Both the position numbers and the translations under genes were made by a program. Shown piece after piece: positions 13,036-22,015 of a stretch of 39,534 nt of DNA. The notes beneath the pieces were generated by a model. That model worked only from the letters and a program-made list of their open reading frames with translations. It was not told the origin of the DNA and did no database searches. The stretch lies in NCBI GenBank assembly GCA_016297215.1, contig JAEDGZ010000023.1, forward strand, positions 1-39,534, written 5' to 3'. Position 1 is the first letter of the stretch, and each line of letters starts with the position of its first letter. The DNA comes from Paludibacteraceae bacterium (GTDB lineage Bacteria; Bacteroidota; Bacteroidia; Bacteroidales; Paludibacteraceae).

Positions 13036-15375
13036 CTAAGTAAGCTTATTGTTGATGGTGACTAACTTGGCGTAGGTGAGGAGGAGGGTTTTGCAGCCGT
13101 GTTGGTCAAAGCGGATTTCTATCTTGTCGTTGCCGCTGTCGGGGTCGGTGTAGGCACGGACGACCGTACCGTTGCCGAAGGTGCGATGGCTCACGCGGTC
13201 GCCCTCATTGTACTGCGAGAGCGCTTCCGACTTGGCGGCGCTGACCTGACGGCGGGGAGAAACAACGGACGAAGAAGGCACAGATGAAGCGGAAACCGAT
13301 GAAGCATGCGAGAACTGCGGCGGGGTCGGTTCCTTTCGCGGCACACCGTACATATTGGCGTAGGCATAACCGACAGCCCGCGGGGCGTTGATATACAAGC
13401 AATTTCTGTCGATTTCACCGAGGAAACGCGAGGGCGAACTGAACTCCGTCTTGCCGTTGCGGAAACGTTGTTGGGCGAAAGACAAGTGGCAGACCTCCAT
13501 GGCGCGGGTAATCGCCACATAGAGTAGTCGGCGCTCCTCTTCTATCTCCTGCGGGCGCACACTCATCTGCGAGGGGAAGAGGTTCTCCTCCATGCCCACG
13601 ATATACACCACAGGGAACTCCAATCCCTTGGCAGCGTGTACGGTCATGAGCGTTACGCGCGGCGTATGGTCATCGAGTTTCTCGTCTTGGTCAGTCAGCA
13701 GCGACACCTCTGCCAAAAAGTCCATTATCCTCGGTTTCATCGGGGTTTCTTGGGATGCATCTGCCTCTTGGACGGCGAAAGCACCATCGCCGTAGGTCTC
13801 CACAAACTCGTGGATACTGCCCAGCAACTCCTCCATGTTCTCCGCGCGGTCGATGCCCTCGGCGGTCTTGTCCATCGCCGCCGCGGTGGCAAGTCCCGAC
13901 TCGCGCATGACCATGTCGGCGAACTCGTAGGCATCCAGTTGCTCCGTGCGCTCGGTGAAACGCTGTATCATGGCGGCAAACAGCGTCAGTTTCTTGGCGG
14001 TCGCCGCGCTTACGGGCAGCCCGTAGCGGGCAGGTTCCGCACACACCTCGTACATAGAAACCCCGTTCAATAGGGAAGAATCTGCAATTTTCTTGACCGT
14101 TGTCTCGCCTATCCCGCGGGCGGGGAGGTTGATGACGCGCTGCAACGCAGCATCATCGGATGGGTTGACGGCAAGGCGGAAGTAACCGATGGTGTCTTTC
14201 ACCTCTTTGCGCTGGTAGAAAGAGGTGCCGCCATAGATACGATACGGGATATTAAGTTGCCGCAGCGCGTTCTCGAAGACGCGCGACTGGGCGTTGGTGC
14301 GGTAGAGGATGGCGATGTCCTCGGGCGAATAGCGCCGCAGGGCGATGTCCTCTTGCTGAATCATCCGTGCGATGCCATCGCCCTCCTCGCGGTCGGTGGG
14401 GAAGCGGCTGAGGTCGATGGCACTGCCCTTCTCTTTCTCGGAATAGACCTCCTTGAAGATTTGGTGCTCGTTGTGCTTGATGAGGGAGTTCGCTGCCTGC
14501 ACGATGGTCTGCGTGGAGCGGTAGTTACGCTCCAGTTTGAAGAGTCGTGCGTTCGGATAAGTATGCTGAAACTGCAAGATATTGCGTATGTCCGCCCCTC
14601 GAAACGAGTAGATAGACTGCGCGTCATCGCCCACCACGCAGACCATGTTCGTTGGCTCGGCGAGGAGTTTCACAAGGAGGTACTGCACGTAGTTGGTGTC
14701 TTGGTACTCATCCACCAAGACATATTGGAAGGCTTCTTGATACTTCGTGCGCACCGCTTCGTTTTGCTGCAGCAGGCGGCAGAGGTTCACCAAGAGGTCA
14801 TCGAAGTCCATCGCGTTGGCGGCGCGGAGGTGCTGCTCGTAGTAGTGATAGACCGTGGGCATCTCGTACATGCGTTGCTCGCGGTCTTGGCGGTAGATGT
14901 CGGTGCGTTTGCCGTACTCTCCGGGGGTGATGAGTGCGTTCTTGGCGGCGGAAATCTTCGCCAGCACATTGCCTAACTTATATATTTTCTCGTCCAGTTC
15001 GCGCTCTTTGAGGATACGCTTGACGAGGGCTTTGGAGTCGGAGGTGTCGTAGATGGTGAAGTCGCGCGTGTAGCCGAGCGCTTCGGCTTCGGTGCGGAGG
15101 ATACGGGCGGCTATACTATGGAAGGTGCCCATCCAGAGGTAACGCGCGTCGCCGTCGGGCAGCAGGCGGACGATACGCTCCTTCATCTCGCGGGCGGCTT
15201 TGTTGGTGAAGGTGAGGGCAAGGATATTCCCCGCGTGCAACCCCTGCTGCATGAGGTATGCCACCTTGTGGGTCAACACGCGCGTCTTACCCGAGCCCGC
15301 GCCGGCAATGACCAACTCGGGACCGGCGATGTATTCCACCGCCTCACGTTGAACGGGATTGAGAGAAGATAACAT
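13036..15375 (-). CDS. pcrA: ATP-dependent 3'-5' DNA helicase, UvrD/PcrA family
   Basis: A 779-residue superfamily 1A helicase acting in repair and in removal of stalled complexes. Motifs in order: AGAGSGKT (Walker A, about 24-31), GTFHSIAARIL (Ia region), VDEYQDTN (II), GDDAQSIYSFRGAD (III), NYRSTQTI (IV), TVHAAKGLEFPVVYI (V) and RRLLYVAITRA (VI). The C-terminus has the Tudor-like RNA polymerase contact domain (GDRVSHRTFGNGTVV onward) typical of PcrA/UvrD. It is the last gene of the tsaB-porW-clpP-clpX-phosphatase series, 66 bp after the phosphatase gene. PcrA against UvrD cannot be fully separated by sequence in this phylum. Confidence 0.95.
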   Translation of the reverse strand: MLSSLNPVQREAVEYIAGPELVIAGAGSGKTRVLTHKVAYLMQQGLHAGNILALTFTNKAAREMKERIVRLLPDGDARYLWMGTFHSIAARILRTEAEALGYTRDFTIYDTSDSKALVKRILKERELDEKIYKLGNVLAKISAAKNALITPGEYGKRTDIYRQDREQRMYEMPTVYHYYEQHLRAANAMDFDDLLVNLCRLLQQNEAVRTKYQEAFQYVLVDEYQDTNYVQYLLVKLLAEPTNMVCVVGDDAQSIYSFRGADIRNILQFQHTYPNARLFKLERNYRSTQTIVQAANSLIKHNEHQIFKEVYSEKEKGSAIDLSRFPTDREEGDGIARMIQQEDIALRRYSPEDIAILYRTNAQSRVFENALRQLNIPYRIYGGTSFYQRKEVKDTIGYFRLAVNPSDDAALQRVINLPARGIGETTVKKIADSSLLNGVSMYEVCAEPARYGLPVSAATAKKLTLFAAMIQRFTERTEQLDAYEFADMVMRESGLATAAAMDKTAEGIDRAENMEELLGSIHEFVETYGDGAFAVQEADASQETPMKPRIMDFLAEVSLLTDQDEKLDDHTPRVTLMTVHAAKGLEFPVVYIVGMEENLFPSQMSVRPQEIEEERRLLYVAITRAMEVCHLSFAQQRFRNGKTEFSSPSRFLGEIDRNCLYINAPRAVGYAYANMYGVPRKEPTPPQFSHASSVSASSVPSSSVVSPRRQVSAAKSEALSQYNEGDRVSHRTFGNGTVVRAYTDPDSGNDKIEIRFDQHGCKTLLLTYAKLVTINNKLT

Positions 15376-15441
15376 AATATTGATTAGACATAACAGGTAC
15401 TTCTATGAAAGAAGAAAAATATGTTGAAGTACTCTATAAAT

Positions 15442-15897
15442 TCATAATGCATGAAGAAGTTGTTTGCATCCTTCTTCCAAATCACGATAAGTAGTTTCAA
15501 AATCTCCTGTGTACCACGGGTCGGCTACATCGCGATTGAGCAGGCGCCGTATCTTCGGCTCCGGCAAGGCGGCATCCCGCGCCAGCAACGCCTCGCCTAA
15601 TACCCGACGCAGGTTGCGGATGTTGTAATCCTCCATGCACAGAATCATGTCAAAATGCTCGTAGTCATCGGGTGTTATCTGCCTCGCCGCATGGCGCGTG
15701 AAAGGCACGTTGTGCGCCCGCAGACAACGCTTGGCAGGCGGATAGATATCATTGCCTATCTCCTCCCGCGAGGTGGCGCATGAGTCCACCTCAAACAAAT
15801 GCGACACACCGGCTTCGAGAGCCATGTGTCGCATTATCATCTCTGCCATCACACTCCGGCAGATATTCCCGTGGCAAACGAAAAGCACCCGTATCAT
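15442..15897 (-). CDS. Low molecular weight protein tyrosine phosphatase
   Basis: A 151-residue cytoplasmic phosphatase. The active-site loop CHGNICRS (8-15) matches the family signature CxGNxCRS with nucleophile C8, and the general acid lies in VADPWYTGDF near residue 125. It removes phosphate from phosphotyrosine or small substrates. The ATG overlaps the clpX stop by 4 nt, so the two are translationally coupled. No tyrosine kinase gene is visible nearby. Confidence 0.93.
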   Translation of the reverse strand: MIRVLFVCHGNICRSVMAEMIMRHMALEAGVSHLFEVDSCATSREEIGNDIYPPAKRCLRAHNVPFTRHAARQITPDDYEHFDMILCMEDYNIRNLRRVLGEALLARDAALPEPKIRRLLNRDVADPWYTGDFETTYRDLEEGCKQLLHAL

Positions 15898-17135
15898 ACC
15901 GCATTCTGCAAGCGCACCAAATCGGCTTTCTCTATCCGCTCTTGCGCATAGGCTTTCGTTACCTCAAACGTCTTCTTGCCCTTGCCGCCGCTCGGCAGGT
16001 CGTACATCACGTCTATCATCACCGTCTCCATCAGTCCGCGCAAGCCGCGTGCGCCCAACTTATACTCCAGCGCCTTGTCCACGATATAATCGAGCATATC
16101 CTCGGCGAAAGTCAGTTGGATACCGTCCATTGCCAGCAGTTTCTCATACTGCTTCGTCAGCGCGTTCTTCGGCTCGGTCAGGATATTGCGCAGCGCCGTC
16201 TTGTCCAGCGGCTTGAGATAAGTCAGGATAGGCAGACGACCGATAATCTCAGGTATCAGTCCAAACGACTTCAAGTCCTGCGGCGCGATATATTGCAGCA
16301 GGTCGTTCTTGTCCACTTTCTGCGTCTGCTGCTGCGCGTCAAAGCCTACCACCTGCGTGTTCATCCGCAACGCTATCTTGCGCTCTATGCCGTCAAACGC
16401 ACCGCCGCAGATGAAGAGGATGTTCTTCGTGTTCACGTGGATAAACTCCTGCTCGGGGTGCTTGCGCCCGCCTTGTGGCGGCACGTTCACCATCGCACCC
16501 TCCAGCAACTTCAGCAACGCCTGTTGCACACCCTCGCCCGACACATCGCGCGTGATACTCGGGTTCTCGCTCTTGCGGGCAATCTTGTCGATTTCATCGA
16601 TGAAGACAATACCCATCTCCGCCTTCGGCAGGTCGTAGTCCGCATCTTGCAGCAAGCGTACCAGCAGCGACTCCACATCCTCACCCACATACCCCGCTTC
16701 CGTCAGCGCTGTGGCATCCACTATCGCAAACGGCACTTTCAGCAACTTGGCTATCGTTCGCGCCAGTAGCGTCTTGCCCGTACCCGTACTGCCCACCAGC
16801 AGGATATTGCTCTTCTCTATCTCCACGCCGTTGTCATCCTTCGGCTGCAACACACGTTTGTAATGGTTGTACACCGCCACCGATAGGTATTTCTTCGCCT
16901 CATCCTGACCAATCACGTATTGGTCCAAAAATGCCTTTATCTCGTTCGGACGGGGCAAGGTTGCTATATCCAAATCAATGGACGCCGCCTGCTGCGTGCC
17001 GCCCATCTGCTTCACCAACTGATGCCCCTGCTCGATACACTCAGGGCAAATCAGGCTGCCGTCCATGCCCGAAAACATATTCGGCATCGGCCGCCCGCAG
17101 AAACTGCACACTTCTTCTTTCTTATTCTTTGCCAT
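15894..17135 (-). CDS. clpX: ClpX, ATPase and specificity subunit of ClpXP
   Basis: A 413-residue AAA+ unfoldase that feeds substrates, including tmRNA-tagged chains, into ClpP. The zinc-binding N-domain has C10, C13, C30 and C33. Walker A is GSTGTGKT, Walker B is IVFIDEIDKI, and the RKSENPSITRDVSGEG segment and QQALLKLLEG follow. I start it at MAKNKKEEV (17135). The longer frame from 17159 would translate a repetitive spacer (SGQWLV) and overlap the clpP stop. It lies directly after clpP and upstream of the phosphatase gene. Confidence 0.97.
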   Translation of the reverse strand: MAKNKKEEVCSFCGRPMPNMFSGMDGSLICPECIEQGHQLVKQMGGTQQAASIDLDIATLPRPNEIKAFLDQYVIGQDEAKKYLSVAVYNHYKRVLQPKDDNGVEIEKSNILLVGSTGTGKTLLARTIAKLLKVPFAIVDATALTEAGYVGEDVESLLVRLLQDADYDLPKAEMGIVFIDEIDKIARKSENPSITRDVSGEGVQQALLKLLEGAMVNVPPQGGRKHPEQEFIHVNTKNILFICGGAFDGIERKIALRMNTQVVGFDAQQQTQKVDKNDLLQYIAPQDLKSFGLIPEIIGRLPILTYLKPLDKTALRNILTEPKNALTKQYEKLLAMDGIQLTFAEDMLDYIVDKALEYKLGARGLRGLMETVMIDVMYDLPSGGKGKKTFEVTKAYAQERIEKADLVRLQNAV

Positions 17136-17160
17136 AACTAACCACTGACCACTGACCACT
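17136..17160. repeat. Short tandem spacer (ACCACTG) between clpP and clpX
   Basis: TAACCACTGACCACTGACCACT fills the whole clpP-clpX junction. The same type of spacer occurs at 37445-37458 and 39403-39464. Confidence 0.7.
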
Positions 17161-17839
17161 ATCTCTTATACACCTTATCAATCATACCATACTCCAGCGC
17201 CTCCGCTGCCGTCATCCAGTAGTCGCGGTCGGCGTCCTGACGAATCTTGTCCATCGCCTGCCCCGAGTGGTCTGCGATAATCTGATACAGTTCGTCCTTG
17301 AGTTTCAGTATCTCTTTCGCCGTAATCTCTATATCCGATGCCTGCCCTTGAATACCGCCCATCGGCTGGTGAATCATCACACGCGAGTGGGGCAACGCGG
17401 CGCGCATCCCCTTCTCGCCGGCTACGAGCAACACCGCGCCCATCGACGCCGCCATACCCGTACAGATAGTGGCTACGCGGCTCTTCACAAACTGCATCGT
17501 GTCGTATATGCCCAATCCGGCATACACCGAACCGCCCGGCGTATTCAGATAGATGGAGATATCTTTATCCGAATCCACCGAGTCCAAATACAGCAACTGC
17601 GCCTGTATCACGTTCGCCGTGTAGTCGTTCACCTCCGTACCGAGGAAGATAATCCTATCCATCATTAGACGCGAAAACACATCCATCTGCGTTACATTCA
17701 GTTGGCGCTCCTCCAAAATCGACGGACTGATATAACTGTCGCTCGCCACCATCGGCGCACGCATTCCGTCTTGCATCACTCTCTCTACATGCATCGAGTT
17801 CATTCCCCGACTCGTTGCAAACTTCAAAAAATCATTCAT
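17159..17839 (-). CDS. clpP: ClpP, proteolytic subunit of ClpXP
   Basis: A 226-residue serine protease that forms the double-ring chamber of ClpXP. The catalytic triad is visible: S132 in GMAASMGA, H157 in RVMIHQPMGG and D206 in DADRDYWM. About 30 extra residues at the N-terminus compared with E. coli may include a propeptide. Upstream is porW (12-nt gap, filled with ATTACTT-type spacer repeats), downstream is clpX. Confidence 0.97.
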   Translation of the reverse strand: MNDFLKFATSRGMNSMHVERVMQDGMRAPMVASDSYISPSILEERQLNVTQMDVFSRLMMDRIIFLGTEVNDYTANVIQAQLLYLDSVDSDKDISIYLNTPGGSVYAGLGIYDTMQFVKSRVATICTGMAASMGAVLLVAGEKGMRAALPHSRVMIHQPMGGIQGQASDIEITAKEILKLKDELYQIIADHSGQAMDKIRQDADRDYWMTAAEALEYGMIDKVYKR

Positions 17840-17851
17840 ATCTATTACTTA

Positions 17852-20554
17852 TTACCTATTACTTATTACTTTGTTAACATTCTGCTCCGCCACGGGGATA
17901 ATCTCCACATCGTGCGACTGCAAGAAACTCGTCAGTTCGGCATTTTGCCCTACCAGTCCTACCCACCATTCTGCCTCATCCAGCGTGGTGAAACCAATCA
18001 CGCGCAGTGCGCACCCCGTACCGAAGACAGGCATCTTCTGCAAGTCGAAATCGCGAATCAAGAACTGCGAGAAATTGAACAACGCCACCTCATACTGCAT
18101 TTGATTCAGCAACAATTCGTCCGCCTCTTTCAGCACTAACAAAACCACGGACGGCACGTTGCGTTCTTTCGTCCATTGGCTCTCCTCTTCCCCATTCTGC
18201 TCGGTTTCATCGGTCTCAGTCTGTGCGGTTTCTCCGCGCAATGTAGCGAGGTTACCCGTGCTGCCGCCTTTCTGCGACTCCATACCCTGCCCCATCATCG
18301 CCAGCATGTCTTTCGCCATCGCGCCCAACTCGCTTTCCGGATACTTGCTCACCATGTCGCGCAACGCCTCCGCAAACGCCTCTTGCCCCTCGGTGCGAGC
18401 CACGGAGACGGCATTCAGAAAGAGGAAGCGAGGCATTAGCGGCGACAACGGGTAGTTAGTCTCTGCGTACTGCTTATTCTGCTTCACCTGCGCGAAATTA
18501 CCCGCGGTGAACGCCTTGTAAGTATCCTCATAGAGCGAGTCCTGTTCCGCCGCCATGCGCTGCAAACGCTCGAAATAATCGGGCTGTGAGACGATATATG
18601 CCTGCTTCGAGTCGGGATAGTTGGCGATAATCTCTTGCGCCAAACGGTTTGCCTCCGCCCTATCGCTAGCGCGCAGGGCTTTGAGGTAGTGCATATAGTA
18701 CAAATCCAACAAAGCAGCATGGTGCGGATAGCGGCGGCATAACTCTTCGAAAGTCGCGTCTGCCAAGACTTGGTCTTCCATCTTGTCTTGGTAGATATAC
18801 ACCATATTGATTAGCGCCTGCCGAATCAGACTGTCTGACAGTGCCAAGTCTGCCTCCGTCTTCGGTATCTGTTGCAGGTAGTATTCGGGCTTATGGTTGT
18901 CCGTCTCAGGCACAAAAGCCGACTTTATACTATCCCGCACTGCCGTTGAATCCGAAGAAACATCCATATCATCCTCCGACTCATTATCTGCCATCATAGG
19001 AGTGGAAACAGTCTTTGACAGTCGCCGCCAGTTGTCCTCCAGCGTGCGAGTGCCCCATTTCTTTTGAAACTCCTGCTTGCCGCTGCGCATCAACTGCGGA
19101 TTATAGAAATACCAGTCCGCATTTCCTCCGTTCCCACCGAGCATATTCGCCGTATTCACGCTCTGCAAACCGCCGTTGGCTGCCTCGCGCTCTGCTATCA
19201 GCGCTGCCTCTGCGTCTGCGGCTTCCTGCTTAATCAAGTTTTCTATCAGGCGTTCGATTATCGCCCGCTGCTCTTGCTCCGACAAACGGCTCAGGCGCTG
19301 CAGCGAGTCTTGCAGCACCACCACTTCGTGCTCTACAATCAACTCATCCAGCACCTCAGAACGCCGTTGAATACGGACAAAATCGTCATTATCTGCCGTC
19401 AGTATGGTTATCGCCTCGCGGTAGCAGGGCTGCGCCTCTACGTACTCTTGGCGACCATAGTAGATGTCGCCCGCTTTGACCAAGATAGCCGCTTTCTGCA
19501 TACCCGCCTGCGTGGCTTTCTCTATCGCCATTTGGTAATGCGCCAAAGCCTGCGCCGTATCGCCGGCAGTCAGATAGATATTGCCCATCGTGCCGTAGAT
19601 ATAGTCCAACTTATCCTTGTATTTCGCCTGCTTCGCCATCTGCCGCAGTTGCTTGAGCGAGGACTTGCCTTTCAGTTGCGCAATACGAACACGCGCGTTG
19701 AAATCCATCTCCACGGGAGGTGTCAACTTAATCACTTTCTTGTAAGCATTTATCGCCTCCTGCTTATTGCCCTCATGCTCATAGAGTTGCCCCAACACGT
19801 ACTCAAAACGCGGACGATACACCTTTCTTTTCTCGTCGGGAGCGGCAATCTTCACAAACGGGAGGGCAGCCTTGTACTGCTTTGTCTTGAGCAATATGTC
19901 CGCACTCACCGCCGAATACAGCGAAGCATGCTTCCTGTTCAGGTCGTCCACCTTCACCTTGTGCAGCATGTCCTCTGCCTCATACAGCCAACCCAACTCC
20001 CCATACGCGCGCGCTATCCATAGTTGGCAACGAGCGACCATGTCGGGGTCGTTCTGATAATGCTTCATCACATACGAGAAAGTACCGATGGAACCGAGAA
20101 AATCTGCCTTATGAAACTCCGCCTCGCCCAGTCGTATCCACGCATTGCCCATCTCCGCATTGAACTCCTCCGATTGAAGCCACAACTTGTATTTCGGGTC
20201 ATTGCGTTTCTTCGGGTCAGGCTGAGGTTTCTTCTTGATAGAGTGCAACTTAATGCACTTGCGGCATTTCTCTATCGTTACGTCCATCTTGGCTGCCGAC
20301 GACGCTGCCGCCTGATGGTTGCTCACGGGATACAGGTTCAGCACCTGAGAGTAGTCATCCACATTGGCGGTCTGTATGGCTTGCAGCCCCTCTTCATAGG
20401 CATGATTACCATTGTACAAAATGTTGTACCGCACCTTCATCTGGTGGTACGCCCGCGTCGCCGCCGTATTCTTCTGCGTAGAACAACTCGTAGCGCACAA
20501 ACACGCCACGAGCAGTCCCAAGCAATAAACGATATTTCTTATCTTTCGAAACAT
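17852..20554 (-). CDS. porW: PorW/SprE-type TPR lipoprotein of type IX secretion
   Basis: A 900-residue periplasmic lipoprotein. A signal peptide with lipobox-like ATSC (C24) is followed by the conserved YHQMKVRYNILYNGN segment typical of SprE/PorW. TPR-like helical repeats span about 110-440 (GNAWIRLGEAEF, ALAHYQMAIEKA and others), with more repeats in the C-terminal third. PorW is required for type IX secretion and is thought to link the outer-membrane translocon to the PorLM motor. It sits 4 nt after tsaB and immediately upstream of clpP, away from a porKLMN cluster. Assignment is by resemblance to the N-terminal signature and size. Confidence 0.85.
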   Translation of the reverse strand: MFRKIRNIVYCLGLLVACLCATSCSTQKNTAATRAYHQMKVRYNILYNGNHAYEEGLQAIQTANVDDYSQVLNLYPVSNHQAAASSAAKMDVTIEKCRKCIKLHSIKKKPQPDPKKRNDPKYKLWLQSEEFNAEMGNAWIRLGEAEFHKADFLGSIGTFSYVMKHYQNDPDMVARCQLWIARAYGELGWLYEAEDMLHKVKVDDLNRKHASLYSAVSADILLKTKQYKAALPFVKIAAPDEKRKVYRPRFEYVLGQLYEHEGNKQEAINAYKKVIKLTPPVEMDFNARVRIAQLKGKSSLKQLRQMAKQAKYKDKLDYIYGTMGNIYLTAGDTAQALAHYQMAIEKATQAGMQKAAILVKAGDIYYGRQEYVEAQPCYREAITILTADNDDFVRIQRRSEVLDELIVEHEVVVLQDSLQRLSRLSEQEQRAIIERLIENLIKQEAADAEAALIAEREAANGGLQSVNTANMLGGNGGNADWYFYNPQLMRSGKQEFQKKWGTRTLEDNWRRLSKTVSTPMMADNESEDDMDVSSDSTAVRDSIKSAFVPETDNHKPEYYLQQIPKTEADLALSDSLIRQALINMVYIYQDKMEDQVLADATFEELCRRYPHHAALLDLYYMHYLKALRASDRAEANRLAQEIIANYPDSKQAYIVSQPDYFERLQRMAAEQDSLYEDTYKAFTAGNFAQVKQNKQYAETNYPLSPLMPRFLFLNAVSVARTEGQEAFAEALRDMVSKYPESELGAMAKDMLAMMGQGMESQKGGSTGNLATLRGETAQTETDETEQNGEEESQWTKERNVPSVVLLVLKEADELLLNQMQYEVALFNFSQFLIRDFDLQKMPVFGTGCALRVIGFTTLDEAEWWVGLVGQNAELTSFLQSHDVEIIPVAEQNVNKVISNR

Positions 20555-20558
20555 GTAT

Positions 20559-21329
20559 CTACCTACGGTCCGACTCCCTCCCTTGCGGGGTCCCCGAAAA
20601 ATCTTGGATTTTTGGGGTGCTCTTGTAGGGAGGGTTGGGGTGGGTCTCTAATCCCTTCACATGCGACGGCGCCGCAACAAACTCTTTCAGATAAAACGGC
20701 TCATAGTAGGCAATCTCCTTGCCAGACAAGGCTTTCCCTCGCTCCGCCAACACGCCCATGTACTTTGCTTCGGGCACTATACCACCGATGAAACGGGCAG
20801 AATCTACCTCTTTCAGCACTTCCTGACACTTCGCTGCGCCATCGCCGAAATACAGCACTTCTCCTTCGGGTAGCCACGCCCCGTCTTCCACTACCTTCGC
20901 CTGCACGGGGCTCACTTCCTGCAAATCGCCGTCATACACCGCCGTATAGACCTCCATCCGCCGCGCGTCTATCATCGGGCAGAGATAAACATCTGTGTGC
21001 TCAACGGGCTGTACGCTTGCCGCCGCCACACAAAGCACTTGCAGCGTCTGCACGGGTATCAGCGGCACATCCAAGCCATAGCAAATCCCCTTGGCGGTGC
21101 TGGTGCCGATACGCAAACCCGTGTAACTGCCGGGACCTTCCGACAGCGCCACTGCCTCTATCCGCAGCCCCTTCGCCTTCACCTCCGCCAGCAACTCCTC
21201 CACAAACACAGGCAACATCTGCGCATGGTTCGCCCCATCGCGACACACACGCTCCGCAACAGGCACACCGCCTATCGTTACCGCCGCACTACACACCTGC
21301 GTACTCGTCTCTATACAAAGAATAGTCAT
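20559..21329 (-). CDS. tsaB: TsaB, tRNA t6A threonylcarbamoyl transferase partner
   Basis: A 256-residue ASKHA-fold protein that works with TsaD and TsaE to make t6A37 in tRNA. The N-terminus MTILCIETSTQVCSAAV and the dimer and active-site segment LSEGPGSYTGLRIGTSTAKG are diagnostic. The last 30 or so residues (from KGLETHPNPPY) are not part of the family; they are encoded by a palindromic intergenic-type repeat (20571-20640). It is the first gene of the tsaB-porW-clpP-clpX-phosphatase-pcrA series and has a consensus promoter 18 nt upstream of its ATG by predicted start of transcription. Confidence 0.95.
   Translation of the reverse strand: MTILCIETSTQVCSAAVTIGGVPVAERVCRDGANHAQMLPVFVEELLAEVKAKGLRIEAVALSEGPGSYTGLRIGTSTAKGICYGLDVPLIPVQTLQVLCVAAASVQPVEHTDVYLCPMIDARRMEVYTAVYDGDLQEVSPVQAKVVEDGAWLPEGEVLYFGDGAAKCQEVLKEVDSARFIGGIVPEAKYMGVLAERGKALSGKEIAYYEPFYLKEFVAAPSHVKGLETHPNPPYKSTPKIQDFSGTPQGRESDRR
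20571..20640. repeat. Palindromic repeat forming the TsaB C-terminal tail
   Basis: CCCTCCCTTGCGGGG and TAGGGAGGG bracket an inner hairpin: CCCC (20592-20595), AAAAATC (20597-20603), TTG, GATTTTT (20607-20613), GGGG (20614-20617). GCGGGGTCCCCG is itself near-palindromic. GC-rich palindromes of similar style occur at 33527-33542, 36021-36180 and 10429-10442. Confidence 0.7.
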
Positions 21330-21353
21330 GCGCTACAAACACTAATCTGCCCG

Positions 21354-21385
21354 CAAAATTACTGCTTTTTTCCCATATATGCAAA
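21354..21385 (-). promoter_or_regulatory. Promoter of the tsaB-clpXP series
   Basis: On the minus strand TTTG (21385-21382), a 20-nt spacer and TAATTTTG (21361-21354). It lies just after the stop codon of the upstream esterase gene and gives a leader of about 18 nt. Confidence 0.75.
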
Positions 21386-21389
21386 TAAA

Positions 21390-21950
21390 TCACTCTTTTT
21401 TTGACAGCAGCGGCACCAAGGTATGTTTGATATAGTGCTCGTTCATAAAATGGTTCTGCAAATCGGGGCACATCTCCGCATGCGCAAAGAACTTCGGGTA
21501 CTCGCGCTTCACCTCCTCACCCAGCACTTGGTCATGCGCCGTGTAGTGGCAAAGCGTCAGAGGCGTATCCTTTGGCTTCCACTTCTTGAACGCAAACAAA
21601 TCCTGCATCGTAAACTTAAACTCCTTCGCCCCGTCCTCGCGACGGCCGCGGTAGGCATGTGTCCCCACCGACTTCTTCAGCGTGGACATCGGATTCAATA
21701 CGGGGTTCACCACTATCTTTTCCCCGTTGAAATCGGCACAAAGTACATAAAAACCGCCCAACGAACTGCCTATCAGATACGCCACATCAGCATGCTCACG
21801 CACAAACGCATTTATCTTCCCCACAGACGCATCCACATGGTGGTCCACCTCTATCGGACACCACTCCAACCAAGGACAATACTTCCGCAGATTCCCTACC
21901 ACATCCGAGTGTATCGAACCCGCAAAACCATGAATATAAACTGCTTTCAT
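21390..21950 (-). CDS. YqiA/YcfP-family alpha/beta hydrolase
   Basis: A 186-residue esterase-like protein. The oxyanion strand is YIHGFAGS (5-12), the nucleophile elbow is IGSSLGGFY (nucleophile S in GSSLG), and the likely catalytic His lies in QNHFMNE near the end, with D in AHDQVLG. Substrate unknown; family members hydrolyse short acyl esters or CoA-type thioesters. Complete; located between the tmRNA terminator and the tsaB promoter. Confidence 0.88.
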   Translation of the reverse strand: MKAVYIHGFAGSIHSDVVGNLRKYCPWLEWCPIEVDHHVDASVGKINAFVREHADVAYLIGSSLGGFYVLCADFNGEKIVVNPVLNPMSTLKKSVGTHAYRGRREDGAKEFKFTMQDLFAFKKWKPKDTPLTLCHYTAHDQVLGEEVKREYPKFFAHAEMCPDLQNHFMNEHYIKHTLVPLLSKKE

Positions 21951-21971
21951 AACTAAAATTCATTAAAAAGA

Positions 21972-22006
21972 AACTGCCTAACGTCCATTCGAGTTGTTAG
22001 ACAGTT
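21972..22006 (-). terminator. Terminator downstream of tmRNA
   Basis: AACTGCCTAAC (21972-21982) and GTTAGACAGTT (21996-22006) pair with one mismatch. On the minus strand TTTCTTTTTAATG follows. It belongs to the same hairpin family as the one at 10554-10582. Confidence 0.75.
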
Positions 22007-22015
22007 CTCTAATTG

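Noticed and set aside
14257..14976. Plus-strand ORF of 239 aa opposite pcrA
   Set aside because: Antisense shadow of a strongly conserved helicase gene in GC-rich DNA. The same holds for long frames opposite clpX, porW, the TonB receptor, gldJ and miaA.
17136..17159. ClpX start at 17159 (421 aa)
   Set aside because: The extra residues are encoded by a tandem spacer repeat and overlap the clpP stop. MAKNKKEEV at 17135 matches the family start.
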